Assembly (NCBI GenBank): GCA_000648925.1
Contig: JFHF01000005.1
Span: forward strand, 177,843-241,842
From: Caballeronia jiangsuensis
GTDB lineage: Bacteria > Pseudomonadota > Gammaproteobacteria > Burkholderiales > Burkholderiaceae
Direction of reading: 5' to 3'
DNA length: 64,000 nucleotides
The position numbers were made by a program, and so were the translations under genes. The notes under the pieces are model-generated. The model was given only the letters and a program-made list of their open reading frames with translations. It did not search any database and had not been told where the DNA came from. Numbering within the stretch: position 1 is the stretch's first letter; the number at the start of each line of letters is the position of its first letter. Below are positions 27,111 through 36,439 of the stretch, one piece after another.

Positions 27111-27147
27111 AAGCGCGCGGAGCCGAAAGGCCCGCGCGCTTTATATT
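27111..27147. terminator. Terminator shared by the LivK-like gene and the convergent MFS gene
   Basis: Ten-bp stem AAGCGCGCGG (27111-27120) pairing with CCGCGCGCTT (27132-27141), then TATATTTT. It lies between the two convergent stop codons, and the right arm overlaps the MFS stop. Confidence 0.75.
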
Positions 27148-28415
27148 TTCCAGCGCTTAAGAATGCGCGGCCCGATGACCGTGATGACCAGGCAGCACGC
27201 CGCCACGACGCACAGGCCGATCGGCAGGGTGCTGATCTGCGCGACGCCGCCGATCAGCACCGGCCCGAGCAGCAGGCCGAAGTACGCGAGGCCCGCGACC
27301 TGCGCGAGTCCTTCGGCCGGCGTGACGCCTTCGACGCGCGCCGCCGCCGCGAAGAGCACCGGCATCATGTTCGCGAGACCGAGGCCCATCAGCGTGAAGC
27401 CGGTCATCGTGACGATGGTGTTCGGCAGCACGAGCGCCATCACCATGCCGATGAACGCGAGTCCCGCGCTGCCGAAGATCAATTGCGGCGCGCCGAAACG
27501 CGCGCGCACCGCGTCGCCGCCGAAGCGGCCGGCCGCCATGCCGCCGGAGAACGCCGCGTAGGCCGCGCTCGACACCGACGGCGTGGCCTCGACGATATCG
27601 CGCATATAGACGGTGGCCCAGTCGTACATCGCGCCTTCCGCGATCAGCGCAATCAGCGCGAGACCGCCGAGCGCCCACAAAGCGCCCGAACGCCAGCGAT
27701 TCGACGACGACGCCTTCGCGTGCTCGTCGTGATGAGGAACGTGCGGCAGCACGGCGGGCATCGAAACCAGCAGGACGACGAGACTGATGCCCGACGCCAG
27801 TGCGAGATGCGCGGCGGGCGAGAGACCGTGCGCGAGCAGCGCGCCGCCCACGGCCGCGCCCGCCATCCCGCCGATGCTGAACATGCCGTGCAGCGACGAC
27901 ATGATCGGACGACTCAATGCCTGTTCGACCGCGCTCGCCTCGGCGTTCATCGCGACGTCGAGCGTCGCCATGCCGAAGCCGAAGATCGCAAGGACGATCA
28001 GCAGCAACCAGAACGCGGGCGTCACCAGAATCAGCGAGCCGCAGATCATCATCGTGATGCCGCCCGCCAGGCACGCGGTGCGCGTGCCGGCGCGCGCGAT
28101 CCACGGTCCAGCCGTGAGCATCGCGAAGATCGAACCGCCCGCGACGGCGAGCAGCGCGAACGAGAGCATGCCCGGGCTGAGCGCGAACTTGTCGCGCACG
28201 GTCGGCACGTGCACGCCCCACGACGCGTACATCATGCCTGCGATGAAGAAGACAGCCATCGTCGCGTAACGCGCGCGCACGCGCGTGCCGTGGGGAAGGC
28301 TGCGATGCAGCGCGAGCGTCGGATTGGATTCGCAGGCGGCGGAGGCGGTAGTCGAGTCGGACACGAGAGAAGCCGTTTGAAGATTGCGTGAAACGAGAAA
28401 GCGACCGGACATCAT
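27141..28415 (-). CDS. MFS transporter (YbjJ-like)
   Basis: A roughly 424-residue, 12-helix transporter. Visible features are helix 1 (FFIAGMMYASWGVHVPTVRDKFALSPGMLSFALLAVAGGS), the loop GPWIARAGTRTACLAGG, and SSLHGMFSIGGMAGAAVGGALLAHG, which is typical of the FucP/YbjJ-like branch. The start is uncertain: the frame stays open to 28526, a tandem ATG lies at 28415/28412, and the membrane part begins only near residue 50. Substrate unknown. Confidence 0.82.
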   Translation of the reverse strand: MMSGRFLVSRNLQTASLVSDSTTASAACESNPTLALHRSLPHGTRVRARYATMAVFFIAGMMYASWGVHVPTVRDKFALSPGMLSFALLAVAGGSIFAMLTAGPWIARAGTRTACLAGGITMMICGSLILVTPAFWLLLIVLAIFGFGMATLDVAMNAEASAVEQALSRPIMSSLHGMFSIGGMAGAAVGGALLAHGLSPAAHLALASGISLVVLLVSMPAVLPHVPHHDEHAKASSSNRWRSGALWALGGLALIALIAEGAMYDWATVYMRDIVEATPSVSSAAYAAFSGGMAAGRFGGDAVRARFGAPQLIFGSAGLAFIGMVMALVLPNTIVTMTGFTLMGLGLANMMPVLFAAAARVEGVTPAEGLAQVAGLAYFGLLLGPVLIGGVAQISTLPIGLCVVAACCLVITVIGPRILKRWKI

Positions 28416-28518
28416 GCCATCGGACGCGAAGGCTTTCGATTCTATCGAACGGCCAGGCGACACGCTCGCACGCGCTGCATTACCATCGTTCGACGATCGA
28501 CCAACGAACGAGAACCGG

Positions 28519-29199
28519 ATGAACATTCCGTCGCAAGCGCCGCTTCATCTGCTGCATCGCGTGTCCGAAGGCACGCTCGCCACGCATTCGCGCGAGCCGC
28601 GCGGCTTTCCCTACCCGACCGCGCTGCCGTTTGCGCCGACCGCTCGCCACGTGCCGATGTTGCTCATCAGTCATCTCGCCGAGCACACGCGCAATCTTCA
28701 CGCCGATGCGCGCGCCGGTTTTCTGGTCGCGCACGCCGCGGAAGGCGGCGTGCTGGACGGCCAGCGCCTGACCATGCTCGGCAGCTTTGCGCCGGGGCGG
28801 CCGGAGGAAAGCGCGGAACTAGCGCAGCGTTATTTGCGCTATCACCCGGATGCTGCGCGATATCTGGAACTCGGCGATTTCTCCTTCTGGGTGATGTCGC
28901 TGGAACGGATGCGGTATATCGGTGGATTCGGTGCAATGGGCTGGCTCGCCGGCGAAGAGCTCGATTCGCTGCCGCCGCTTTGCGCGGCGGACGAATCGTT
29001 GCTCTGCGAATATTTCGATGCTTACACGAACCAGCCGGAGAATCTCCGTTTATTGGGGGTAGACCGGTACGGCTGCGATTTGCTGCTTACCGGGACGCGC
29101 AATCGTTTTACGTTCGATTACCCGAAACTGACGAACGAGGATTTGAAGGCTGCGCTTATCGATTGCTTCGAGCGGCAAGGCGACTTTTCCGTGCGATAA
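28519..29199 (+). CDS. hugZ: HugZ-family haem oxygenase-like / pyridoxamine phosphate oxidase fold protein
   Basis: A 226-residue protein. The N-terminal half has the split-barrel FMN-binding fold of the PNPOx/HugZ group (LHRVSEGTLATHSREPRGFPYPTALPFAP, LISHLAEHTRNLHADARAGFLV), with FSFWVMSLERMRYIGGFGAMGWL at the junction. The C-terminal part is the DUF2470-like haem-binding region. HugZ proteins degrade haem to release iron. ATG 28519 lies inside a longer frame; homology starts there and GAGAACCGG precedes it. Confidence 0.85.
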   Translation: MNIPSQAPLHLLHRVSEGTLATHSREPRGFPYPTALPFAPTARHVPMLLISHLAEHTRNLHADARAGFLVAHAAEGGVLDGQRLTMLGSFAPGRPEESAELAQRYLRYHPDAARYLELGDFSFWVMSLERMRYIGGFGAMGWLAGEELDSLPPLCAADESLLCEYFDAYTNQPENLRLLGVDRYGCDLLLTGTRNRFTFDYPKLTNEDLKAALIDCFERQGDFSVR

Positions 29200-29564
29200 A
29201 TCCGAATCTGTTGCGACCCGATTTCGCTTCGAGTGACCGGATGTCTCAATGATTCGCAGCAAGTTGCCATCTCATGAAATTTTCCGGCCGAATTTATTGG
29301 CCTTGTTTTCATTCGATGCCATGACGCCATCGAGGGATCGTTTCATCAACTCGTTTTAGATCGTATCAACAACCGCTCCAAACTCGGAATTTTCGGCAAA
29401 TGTTACGAAGAAAGTTGCTAAACTTTTTATTAAGTGGCAATGCGCACATGCCGCGTTAATGGGAACTGTGTTAATCTGCGTCCCAGTCCGAGGCTTTACA
29501 GATACTGATAACTGAAAGCGAGCGCGTTGATTCGCAAAGTCAGCAAACCACTTAGGGAATTGCC
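29200..29564. other. AT-rich region upstream of the H-NS-like gene
   Basis: 365 bases, clearly richer in A and T than the flanks, including TTTTTATTAAGTGG near 29426 and TGTGTTAATCTGCG near 29466. No gene is visible. AT-rich curved leaders of this kind are typical upstream of H-NS genes and may hold autoregulatory sites. Confidence 0.5.
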
Positions 29565-29867
29565 ATGCCGTCATACAAGGAACTCCTCGCACAACGCGAG
29601 TCTCTCGAACGTCAGATTGAAGAAGCGAAGTCGCGCGAATACGCCGAAGTGCTTAATGAGATCAAGCAGAAGATGGCGGATTATGGCATCACGCTTCAGG
29701 AACTCGCTGGCGGTCGGAGTGCGAAAGGCGCGAAGGCCGCGCGTAGCCGTTCGGGCGTGGCGCCGAAATATCGTGACCCGGAAAGCGGCAGCACCTGGTC
29801 GGGCCGCGGCAAGCCGCCGAAGTGGATCGCCGGACAAGATCGGGACAGCTTCCTGATCGGCAAGTAA
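29565..29867 (+). CDS. H-NS-like nucleoid-associated protein
   Basis: A 100-residue protein with an N-terminal coiled-coil oligomerisation helix (residues about 1-45, YKELLAQRESLERQIEEAKSREYAEVLNEIKQKM), a lysine-rich linker (53-66) and the C-terminal DNA-binding motif (YRDPESGSTWSGRGKPPKWI, residues about 70-88) of the Bordetella BpH3/H-NS histone-like group. It binds AT-rich DNA and silences horizontally acquired genes. ATG 29565 has TTAGGGAATTGCC upstream. Burkholderia carry many paralogues, so a gene symbol is not given. Confidence 0.93.
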   Translation: MPSYKELLAQRESLERQIEEAKSREYAEVLNEIKQKMADYGITLQELAGGRSAKGAKAARSRSGVAPKYRDPESGSTWSGRGKPPKWIAGQDRDSFLIGK

Positions 29868-29893
29868 ATTCTGAGTCGAATCATGCGAAAAAT

Positions 29894-29924
29894 AGGCCGC
29901 GTTACATGACGCGGCCTTTTTTAT
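29894..29924 (+). terminator. Rho-independent terminator after the H-NS-like gene
   Basis: Nine-bp stem AGGCCGCGT (29894-29902) pairing with 29909-29917, loop TACATG, then TTTTTTATTT. Confidence 0.9.
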
Positions 29925-30055
29925 TTCGCAGGCTGATAAATTGGCATCGCCGGTCGCTCGACGGCTGATCCTGAACCAAAATACCGCACGCGCCCAGACG
30001 CTCCGAGACGCACCCGCTGATAAAATTCGAAGGTGAAAGGCTCGAGTTCAATTAC

Positions 30056-31243
30056 ATGTCGCTTTCGACGACGCGCACCGCGGAAAAACAGGAGGTCGCC
30101 CGAAGAACCACCTGGCGGAGCATTGCGCTAAATAGCGTGCTAACCACGGCGCAACTCGCCGTAGGCTTTCTTGCTCACTCTCAGGCACTGATTGCGGACG
30201 GCGTTCATTCGCTGGCGGACATTGTGTCTGATTTTATCGTGCTGATTGCGAACGAGCACGCGGGCGCGGCACCGGACGTCGACCATAACTACGGCCATAA
30301 CCGTTATGAGACGGTGGCTTCATTGTTCCTCGGCGGATTACTGGTCGCGGTGGGCGTCGGAATGCTGTGGCGTGCCGGGTCGCGAATCGTCAACCTTCAG
30401 GATATTCCGCCGGTAAAGGTCGGCGCGCTGGCGGTCGCGATAATCGTGCTCGTTTCGAAGGAAGCGCTTTTTCGCTATATGTTGCGCGCCGCTGAACGGG
30501 TGCGCTCCGCGATGCTCGTCGCAAATGCGTGGCATGCGCGCTCGGATGCCGCTTCTTCGCTGGTCGTCGCACTCGGGATAATCGGCAGTTTGGCGGGATT
30601 CCGGATTTTGGACCCGATCGCCGCCGCGCTTGTCGGCTTCCTGATCGGCAAAATGGGATGGACGTTCGCGTGGGACGCATTACAAGATCTTTCAGATCGC
30701 GCACTCGATCAGGCGACCACCGGCGATTTGCGAGCCATTTTGCTGACGACGCCCGGCGTGCGCGAAGTCCACGAATTCCGGACGCGCAAAATGGGCGATC
30801 TCGCCATCGTCGATGCACACATTCTCGTCGATCCGCTCATTTCGGTTTCGGAAGGCCATTACATTGCCGAATCGGCGCGCGCGAACATGCTGGCCGACAC
30901 GCGGGTCATCGACGCGCTCATTCATGTCGATCCCGAACTCGATGAACTCAATCCGTTGCCGGGCAATTTCCCATTGCGTTCAACCGTCAGCGACGCTGTG
31001 CGCGCGGCGTTCGCGCGACAGGGTTTGGCAGTGGAGACTTTGAATCTGCACTATCTGAGCAGCGGCTTCAATGTGGATGTCATGCTGCCCGCGCCAGGCG
31101 CAGAGGACACCGCCGAAAAGCTGAAGTCGATCGATCTCGATGCGCTCAAACGCAAGATCGGCGCGCGTGAGATTCACGTGGCGCAGGCGCTCGATCTCGC
31201 GCCTGCCTCGACGACGAAGCGCGCGATCGATACGCCACGCTGA
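30056..31243 (+). CDS. Cation diffusion facilitator (CDF) metal transporter
   Basis: A 395-residue inner-membrane antiporter that exports divalent metals (Zn, Co, Fe, Mn or Cd) in exchange for protons. Six helices lie in the first 210 residues. The helix 2 metal site is HSLAD and the helix 5 site is HARSD, with the Asp residues placed as in YiiP and FieF. HNYGHNRYETVASL is the CDF loop signature. A cytoplasmic metallochaperone-like domain follows (about 210-300), and the last 90 residues form an extra soluble region (STVSDAVRAAFARQGLAVETLNLHY). Metal specificity is not predictable here. Confidence 0.92.
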   Translation: MSLSTTRTAEKQEVARRTTWRSIALNSVLTTAQLAVGFLAHSQALIADGVHSLADIVSDFIVLIANEHAGAAPDVDHNYGHNRYETVASLFLGGLLVAVGVGMLWRAGSRIVNLQDIPPVKVGALAVAIIVLVSKEALFRYMLRAAERVRSAMLVANAWHARSDAASSLVVALGIIGSLAGFRILDPIAAALVGFLIGKMGWTFAWDALQDLSDRALDQATTGDLRAILLTTPGVREVHEFRTRKMGDLAIVDAHILVDPLISVSEGHYIAESARANMLADTRVIDALIHVDPELDELNPLPGNFPLRSTVSDAVRAAFARQGLAVETLNLHYLSSGFNVDVMLPAPGAEDTAEKLKSIDLDALKRKIGAREIHVAQALDLAPASTTKRAIDTPR

Positions 31244-31250
31244 ACGCCGC

Positions 31251-31709
31251 TCAGAGCGGCAATTGCGTGTCGAACTTGATTTCGCGAAGCACGACGCTCG
31301 TTCGCACCTGTGCGACGGCAGGAATCTTGAAGATGCGATCGTGCAGGAACGCGTCGTACGCCTTGATATCCGGCGCAACGATCTTGAGGATGTAATCGGA
31401 CTCGCCGGTCGTGCTGTAGCACTCGGTCACTTCCGGGCAAGTGGCGATCTCGCGCTCGAACTGCTCGACGCCGCCCTCGGTGTGACGCGTCAGATGGATA
31501 TGCGCGAGCGCGCAGACGTGCAGGCCGAGCTTCTCGCGGTCGAGCAGCGCCGTGTAGCGCTGAATGACGCCCGATTGCTCCATGTCCTTGATGCGCCGCC
31601 AGCACGGCGTGCTCGACAAGCCGACCTGGTCGGAGATTTCCTGAACGGAGCGCCGTGCGTCGAGCTGCAGAAGACGCAGGATTTTTTGTGAGAATGTATC
31701 GAGAGTCAA
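31251..31709 (-). CDS. Lrp/AsnC family transcriptional regulator
   Basis: A 152-residue regulator with an N-terminal HTH (about residues 5-55, DTFSQKILRLLQLDARRSVQEISDQVGLSSTPCWRRIKDMEQSG) and a C-terminal RAM/AsnC ligand domain (VTECYSTTGESDYILKIVAPD). It is unusual in starting with TTG at 31709; GGAGG at 31715-31719 on the minus strand is correctly spaced. It converges on the CDF gene with 7 bases between stop codons. Its effector is probably an amino acid. Confidence 0.9.
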   Translation of the reverse strand: MTLDTFSQKILRLLQLDARRSVQEISDQVGLSSTPCWRRIKDMEQSGVIQRYTALLDREKLGLHVCALAHIHLTRHTEGGVEQFEREIATCPEVTECYSTTGESDYILKIVAPDIKAYDAFLHDRIFKIPAVAQVRTSVVLREIKFDTQLPL

Positions 31710-31804
31710 CTGCGCCTCCGTTCGGTCGCGATTTGACTCTCATGGTAGAGGCGCCGGAAAAGAAACGCAATGCAAAGCGCCTGCACTGAGGGAGTTTCCC
31801 TAAC

Positions 31805-32440
31805 TCATTGGCCTGACTGCGCGGTTTTACCTTCGCCGATGTCGTCCGATTCGGCCGATGTCCGCGCCAGCGCGGCCTGCGACGCCCGCAGCTCCGCGAG
31901 CATGTTGCAAAAGAGCGCGCCTTGCTCGATCGCGTCGTCGAGCGCGACATGCGTATGCGGCAACTCGTCGAACCAATGCTTCGGCAGGCGCGGCTTGATC
32001 GCCTTGCGGTATGGCAGGCCGGTCATCGCGAAGGCGAGCGTCTTGATGTCGAGCGCCGACCACGAAAATGGACAGCGCTCGGCAAAACGCATCATGTACC
32101 AGAACATATAGGTGAAGTCGAAGCCCGCCGGATACGCGACGAACACCGGCTTGCCCGGCAGCGCCTCCACCCATTCGACATAAGCCGGCAGTGCGATCTC
32201 CGGCTTCTGCAAATCCTTGCGGCACGCGGCCCACGCGTCGGGCTGCGTTTTCCACCACGCGGCCTGAACCGGATGCGGCGCCGCGCCATCCAGCGTTTCG
32301 AGATTCGCGGAAAAGGTGCCGATGAGCTGCTTGTCGGCCGTGAAGGCTGCCGACGCGAAGCTCAGCATCGAATGCGGGCCGGGAATCGGGCCATCGGCTT
32401 CGACGTCGGTGCTGACGTAGATTTCGGGAATCGCGTTCAC
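31805..32440 (-). CDS. DEDD-family 3'-5' exonuclease
   Basis: A 211-residue nuclease-fold protein. The first acidic motif is STDVEADGP (Asp12, Glu14), the second is in [11 protein letters not shown], and the third is [12 protein letters not shown] near residue 165-175, with a DEDDh-type His in front. This arrangement fits DnaQ-like exonucleases acting on RNA or DNA ends. It starts inside the end of the MBL gene (ATGA overlap at 32437-32440), so the two are translationally coupled. Confidence 0.8.
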   Translation of the reverse strand: MNAIPEIYVSTDVEADGPIPGPHSMLSFASAAFTADKQLIGTFSANLETLDGAAPHPVQAAWWKTQPDAWAACRKDLQKPEIALPAYVEWVEALPGKPVFVAYPAGFDFTYMFWYMMRFAERCPFSWSALDIKTLAFAMTGLPYRKAIKPRLPKHWFDELPHTHVALDDAIEQGALFCNMLAELRASQAALARTSAESDDIGEGKTAQSGQ

Positions 32441-33081
32441 GCTGTCACTCCGTCGCGCACGAACGGGTTGGTGCGCCGCTCTTCGCCGAATGTCGATGCC
32501 GGGCCGTGACCGGGAACGAAGGTGACGTCGTCGCCGAGCGGCCAGAGCTTTTCGCGGATCGAACGGATGAGTTCCGCGTGATTGCCGCGCGGAAAATCGG
32601 TGCGGCCGATGGAGCCGGCAAACAGCACATCGCCGACGAACGCGAGCTGGTGCGCGCGGCTGAAAAACACAACGTGACCCGGCGTGTGACCCGGACAGAA
32701 ATAGACTTCCATCGATTCGTCGCCGAACTGCACGGTGTCGCCGTCGGCCAGCCAGCGTTCGGGCGTGAACGCCTCGGCGTTCGAAAAGCCGAAGCGCTGA
32801 GTCTGCGCGGGCAGTTGATCGATCCAGAACGCATCCTCACGATGCGGTCCTTCTATTTGTATGCCGTAATGGTCGGCGAGCGCCTTCGCGCCACCGCAGT
32901 GATCGAGGTGACCATGCGTCAGAAGAATCTTTTCGACGGTCACGCCCTGCCGCTCCACTTCCGCGATGATGCGTTCGATGTCGCCGCCCGGGTCCACGAT
33001 GGCGGCGCGTCTGGTCGCCTCGCAGATCACGATGGAACAGTTTTGCTGGAAGGGCGTCACGGGAACGAGAATGACTTTCAT
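32437..33081 (-). CDS. MBL-fold metallohydrolase, glyoxalase II-like (YcbL type)
   Basis: A 214-residue zinc hydrolase. The metal-binding HxHxDH motif is in [12 protein letters not shown], with further His ligands in [13 protein letters not shown] and VPGHGPAS. The short form without a C-terminal glutathione domain matches the YcbL group of class II glyoxalases and thioesterases. ATG 33081 ([18 protein letters not shown]) is the family start; longer frames upstream are unlikely. First gene of a two-gene unit with the exonuclease. Confidence 0.9.
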   Translation of the reverse strand: MKVILVPVTPFQQNCSIVICEATRRAAIVDPGGDIERIIAEVERQGVTVEKILLTHGHLDHCGGAKALADHYGIQIEGPHREDAFWIDQLPAQTQRFGFSNAEAFTPERWLADGDTVQFGDESMEVYFCPGHTPGHVVFFSRAHQLAFVGDVLFAGSIGRTDFPRGNHAELIRSIREKLWPLGDDVTFVPGHGPASTFGEERRTNPFVRDGVTA

Positions 33082-33743
33082 ATGACTGTCGTCGGTACGC
33101 GCAGGCCTGTAAAAACGTTCATTGTACCGGTGCCATAACGCGCGCAAGGGTGACGGTTCGAGCGCTGGAAAACCCGTAAATATCGGCAATTCTTACGCTC
33201 ATAGCGAAAATCAATGACTGATCGTTGGGTTTGGCGAGACGAACCGCGGTTTTTTTGTATAATGGCACTACTTGTGCATGGATCCAACCATGCCGTCAAT
33301 AAGCGAAGGTTGAAACGCTAGTGCGTTTTTACAATCGCTGTCAGTACGCTGTTCGGGGCCAAAAGCCTCGCAATTGCAACTCAAGCACCTCCAGTGGGTG
33401 CACACGTCTTGTCCGGCCAGACGCCGCGCGTCTGTCAGATGGCTTTGCAGCCGTTACGCCGGATGGGGCCTACGCCGCCGTTCCTGCGCTTAGATGAATT
33501 TTTCAGCGCACGAATGTGATGCCACGTTCGATGGCGGCTTGTGGGGTCTGGTCAGGCTGCCGGGGACAGGTTGCGCCAGACGTGAACAATAACCGGGCGT
33601 TTGCGGCACGAGTGCGCCGCATCCGAGCACAGTTCGCCGTTCGCTTGACCGAGCGGCGTTCTGCTTTGCACGGCAAAGCCTCGAGCAGCCATGCGCGCGC
33701 CGACCAGCGCAGCGCGGCCGCTCCTTTTATCGTAAACACGTCT
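33082..33743. other. 662-bp region upstream of rlpA, possible long leader
   Basis: No gene is visible. A good -10 box TATAAT lies at 33258-33263, but a clear -35 is not seen. A short hairpin AACGC-TAGT-GCGTT with TTTTT follows at 33316-33334, which could end a transcript of about 60 bases. GC-rich sequence with several small self-complementary stretches then runs to 33480. rlpA starts at 33744, so its 5' leader could be up to 480 bases, or a small RNA may lie here. No known RNA family was recognised. Confidence 0.4.
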
Positions 33744-34349
33744 ATGAATGCTCGATTTATTCGACATGTCGGAAGCCTGCTAGCAGTTGGTGTGCTGGCG
33801 GGTTGCGCCGCGCCGGGTTCGGGCGATGTCGCAGCCAATCCTCAGAAGGCAGACTCTCTGAGCACGAGCAGTGCCCGCTCGACGGCGCCGCTCGCGTTCG
33901 ATTCGCACCTTTCCGCACTTCCGGCCGACAAGCCGAACCAGGCTCAGTCGCTTTCGAGCGCCGAGCCGATCACGACCGGTCCCGACGCCGGCAGCTTCGA
34001 ACAGAAGGGTAAGGCGTCGTGGTACGGCCGCATGTTCCATGGCCGCAAGACCGCGAGCGGCGAAAAGTTCAACATGAACGCGATGACCGCTGCTCACCGC
34101 ACGCTGCCGCTTGCGTCGTGGGTGCGCGTGACGAACGAGTCCAACCACAAGACGGTGGTCGTGAAGATCAACGACCGCGGACCGTATGTGCGCGGACGCG
34201 TGATCGACTTGTCGTACGCCGCCGCGGCGGTGCTCGGCATGCGCGGCGCAGGCACGCAGAAGGTGAAGATCGAAGGTCTCACGCAGCAGGAAGCGCGTGC
34301 GGCGCGCGAAGAGCAGGCGCAAGCGCTTGCCGACGACAGCGTCAACTGA
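33744..34349 (+). CDS. rlpA: RlpA-like septal ring lytic transglycosylase (lipoprotein)
   Basis: A 201-residue envelope protein. It has a lipoprotein signal peptide with lipobox VLAGC (Cys about residue 21), a low-complexity Ser/Ala linker and a double-psi beta-barrel (GKASWYGRMFHGRKTASGEKFNMNAMTAAHRTLPLASWVRV...KINDRGPYVRGRVIDLS) with the catalytic Asp/His region typical of RlpA. No C-terminal SPOR domain is present; the protein ends in a charged helix, so it is the short form. It cleaves denuded glycan at division sites in species where it has been tested. Confidence 0.9.
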   Translation: MNARFIRHVGSLLAVGVLAGCAAPGSGDVAANPQKADSLSTSSARSTAPLAFDSHLSALPADKPNQAQSLSSAEPITTGPDAGSFEQKGKASWYGRMFHGRKTASGEKFNMNAMTAAHRTLPLASWVRVTNESNHKTVVVKINDRGPYVRGRVIDLSYAAAAVLGMRGAGTQKVKIEGLTQQEARAAREEQAQALADDSVN

Positions 34350-34375
34350 CCCGACATCGCGCCTTGTAGCACCCG

Positions 34376-34404
34376 AACGGGCCGTCTCGCGACGGCCCGT
34401 TTTC
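34376..34404. terminator. Bidirectional terminator between rlpA and rsmI
   Basis: Eleven-bp stem AACGGGCCGTC (34376-34386) pairing with 34391-34401 around a 4-base loop, then TTTCTATTT. It sits between convergent stop codons. Confidence 0.85.
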
Positions 34405-35324
34405 TATTTCGCTTCGTTTTCGTCGCGCTTCGAGAGCTTGAGCGCGCGTTCGTACAACGCGTTGCGCGATGCCCCCGTCAACGTCGCGGCGATGCGCGCC
34501 GCACTCTTCACCGACAACTCTTCCAGCAGCGTCGCGAGCAGCGCATCGTGTGCGTCGTCGGCGTCCTGCGTTTCGGGCGCGCCTTCCACCACCAGAACGA
34601 ATTCCCCGCGCTGACGATTCGCGTCCGCTTCGAGCCACGCTGGCCCTTCGGCCAGGGTGCATCGATGCAGGCTCTCATGTAACTTCGTCAGTTCACGGGC
34701 GATCAACAACTGCCGTTCGCCGCCGAATGCCTCGCCGAGCGCGCGCGTCGTTTCCACGATGCGATGCGGCGCTTCGTAGAACACCAGCGCCATCGGATGG
34801 TTGACGAGCGTGCGCAGTTGCGTGGCGCGCTGCTTCGACTTCGTCGGCAGGAAGCCGATGAACGAGAAGCCGCGCACCCACGCGCCCGCTGCCGAGAGCG
34901 CCGTCGTGAGCGCGCTCGCGCCCGGTAGCGGAATGACGGGCAGTCCGGCCTCGCGCACGGCATCGACGAGACGAGCGCCGGGATCGGAAATGCCGGGCGT
35001 GCCGGCGTCGGATACGCACGCGATGCGCTCGCCGTTCCTGAGATGCTCGATCACCCGTTCGGCGGCGCTGCGCTCGTTGTGCTCGTGCACGGCGATCGAT
35101 GGCTTCGAGATGCCGTAGCGCGCGAGCAGTTGCGCGGTGTTGCGCGTGTCCTCGGCGGCGATGCGATCCGCGAGTTGCAACACGTGCAGCGCGCGCACGG
35201 TGATGTCGGCCGCGTTGCCGATCGGCGTCGCGACGATGTAGAGCGCGCTCGTCGGATAGTGCTGCCCGGCGGCGAGTTCGGAGATCTGAAGCATGAGCGC
35301 GGGCGTCGAAGGAAAGGACGTCAT
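34404..35324 (-). CDS. rsmI: 16S rRNA (cytidine1402-2'-O)-methyltransferase
   Basis: A 306-residue SAM-dependent methyltransferase of the tetrapyrrole-methylase fold. It has [21 protein letters not shown], the ribosome-decoding-site family signature [32 protein letters not shown] and [19 protein letters not shown]. It modifies C1402 of 16S rRNA. ATG 35324 is selected because homology begins near residue 15. Divergent from yraN, as in many beta- and gamma-proteobacteria. Confidence 0.96.
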   Translation of the reverse strand: MTSFPSTPALMLQISELAAGQHYPTSALYIVATPIGNAADITVRALHVLQLADRIAAEDTRNTAQLLARYGISKPSIAVHEHNERSAAERVIEHLRNGERIACVSDAGTPGISDPGARLVDAVREAGLPVIPLPGASALTTALSAAGAWVRGFSFIGFLPTKSKQRATQLRTLVNHPMALVFYEAPHRIVETTRALGEAFGGERQLLIARELTKLHESLHRCTLAEGPAWLEADANRQRGEFVLVVEGAPETQDADDAHDALLATLLEELSVKSAARIAATLTGASRNALYERALKLSKRDENEAK

Positions 35325-35374
35325 TTTGCCACGCGCGATCCGCATGGCTCGTCGACAACTTTTATGGAGGAGCC

Positions 35375-35728
35375 TTGTCCAAAACGCTCGGCGATGTTTT
35401 CGAGTCGCATGCGCTCGAGTTTCTGCAGCGGCAGCGCATGCGCCTCGTCGCGCGCAACGTGACATGCCGGGGCGGCGAGATCGATCTCGTCATGCTCGAT
35501 GAACGCGGCGCGCTCGTGTTCGTCGAAGTTCGGGCGAGGAAGAGCAGGCGTTACGCGAACGCCGTTGCGAGCGTGGACGCGAGAAAGCGTGCGCGCCTCG
35601 TGCATGCCGCGCAGCATTTTCTCGCGAGCTGGCGCGGCGCGTTGCCGGCGTGCCGCTTCGATGTCGTTGCGTTCGATGCGGGTCGCGTGCACTGGCTGCC
35701 CGATGCGTTTCGCGCCGACGAAGCATGA
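35375..35728 (+). CDS. yraN: YraN family endonuclease-fold protein (UPF0102)
   Basis: A 117-residue protein with the Holliday-junction-resolvase/PD-(D/E)XK-like core: [21 protein letters not shown] and FVEVRARKS give the GEIDL...EVKxR-type motif. The function is unproved. It starts with TTG at 35375 after the strong site GGAGG at 35366. It lies next to rsmI and diaA in the conserved yraL-M-N-O-P order, although the yraM/lpoA gene is missing here. Confidence 0.93.
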   Translation: MSKTLGDVFESHALEFLQRQRMRLVARNVTCRGGEIDLVMLDERGALVFVEVRARKSRRYANAVASVDARKRARLVHAAQHFLASWRGALPACRFDVVAFDAGRVHWLPDAFRADEA

Positions 35729-35831
35729 GCGGGCTTCGCTGCATGATGCATGCGGTAAACTGCGCAACAACCGACGCTTTGAGCGTTCAAGCCACATATT
35801 GCCGCGCGCCGCGGCCGATGATCGAGAGTCG

Positions 35832-36419
35832 ATGTCAGTCGAACGTATCCAACAGCAATTCCGCGACAGCGCGGCACTCAAACTCGAAGCACTCGATGCG
35901 CTGGCGGTTCCGATCGCGGCCGCCATCGACACGCTGTTCGGCGCACTCGCGAACGGCAACAAGATTCTGGTCTGCGGCAATGGCGGCTCCGCTGCCGATG
36001 CGCAGCGCTTCGCCGCGCAACTGATCGGCCGCTTCGAGCGCGAGCGTCCGGGTTTGCCGGCCATCGCATTGACGACCGATACATCGATTCTCACGGCCAT
36101 CGGCAACGACTATGCGTTCGAACAGATCTTCTCGAACCAGGTCCGCGCGCTCGGTCAGTCGGGCGATGTGCTGCTCGCGCTCAGCACGTCGGGCAATTCG
36201 GTCAACGTGCTCGCGGCGATTCAGGAAGCGCACGAGCGCGAGATGATCGTGATCGCGCTGTCGGGCAAGGGCGGCGGCGCGATGACCGACGTACTCGCCG
36301 AAACCGACATCCACATCTGCGTGCCGTCCGATCGAACGGCGCGCATCCAGGAAGTCCATCTGCTGACCATTCACTGTCTGTGCGACGGCATCGATTCGAT
36401 GCTGCTCGGAGACGACTGA
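35832..36419 (+). CDS. diaA: DiaA / phosphoheptose-isomerase-like SIS protein
   Basis: A 195-residue SIS-domain protein with the GmhA/DiaA pattern [59 protein letters not shown] and [12 protein letters not shown]. In E. coli DiaA binds DnaA and promotes its assembly at oriC; GmhA makes heptose. The yraN-diaA-dolP context and the missing heptose operon favour DiaA. ATG 35832 is the family start. The upstream gap (35729-35831) holds no gene. Confidence 0.9.
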   Translation: MSVERIQQQFRDSAALKLEALDALAVPIAAAIDTLFGALANGNKILVCGNGGSAADAQRFAAQLIGRFERERPGLPAIALTTDTSILTAIGNDYAFEQIFSNQVRALGQSGDVLLALSTSGNSVNVLAAIQEAHEREMIVIALSGKGGGAMTDVLAETDIHICVPSDRTARIQEVHLLTIHCLCDGIDSMLLGDD

Positions 36420-36439
36420 AACTGAAAAGGGGAACGGAG

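Noticed and set aside
33264..33480. 6S RNA gene
   Set aside because: Size and self-complementarity were suggestive, but I could not draw the long hairpin with central bubble that defines 6S RNA.
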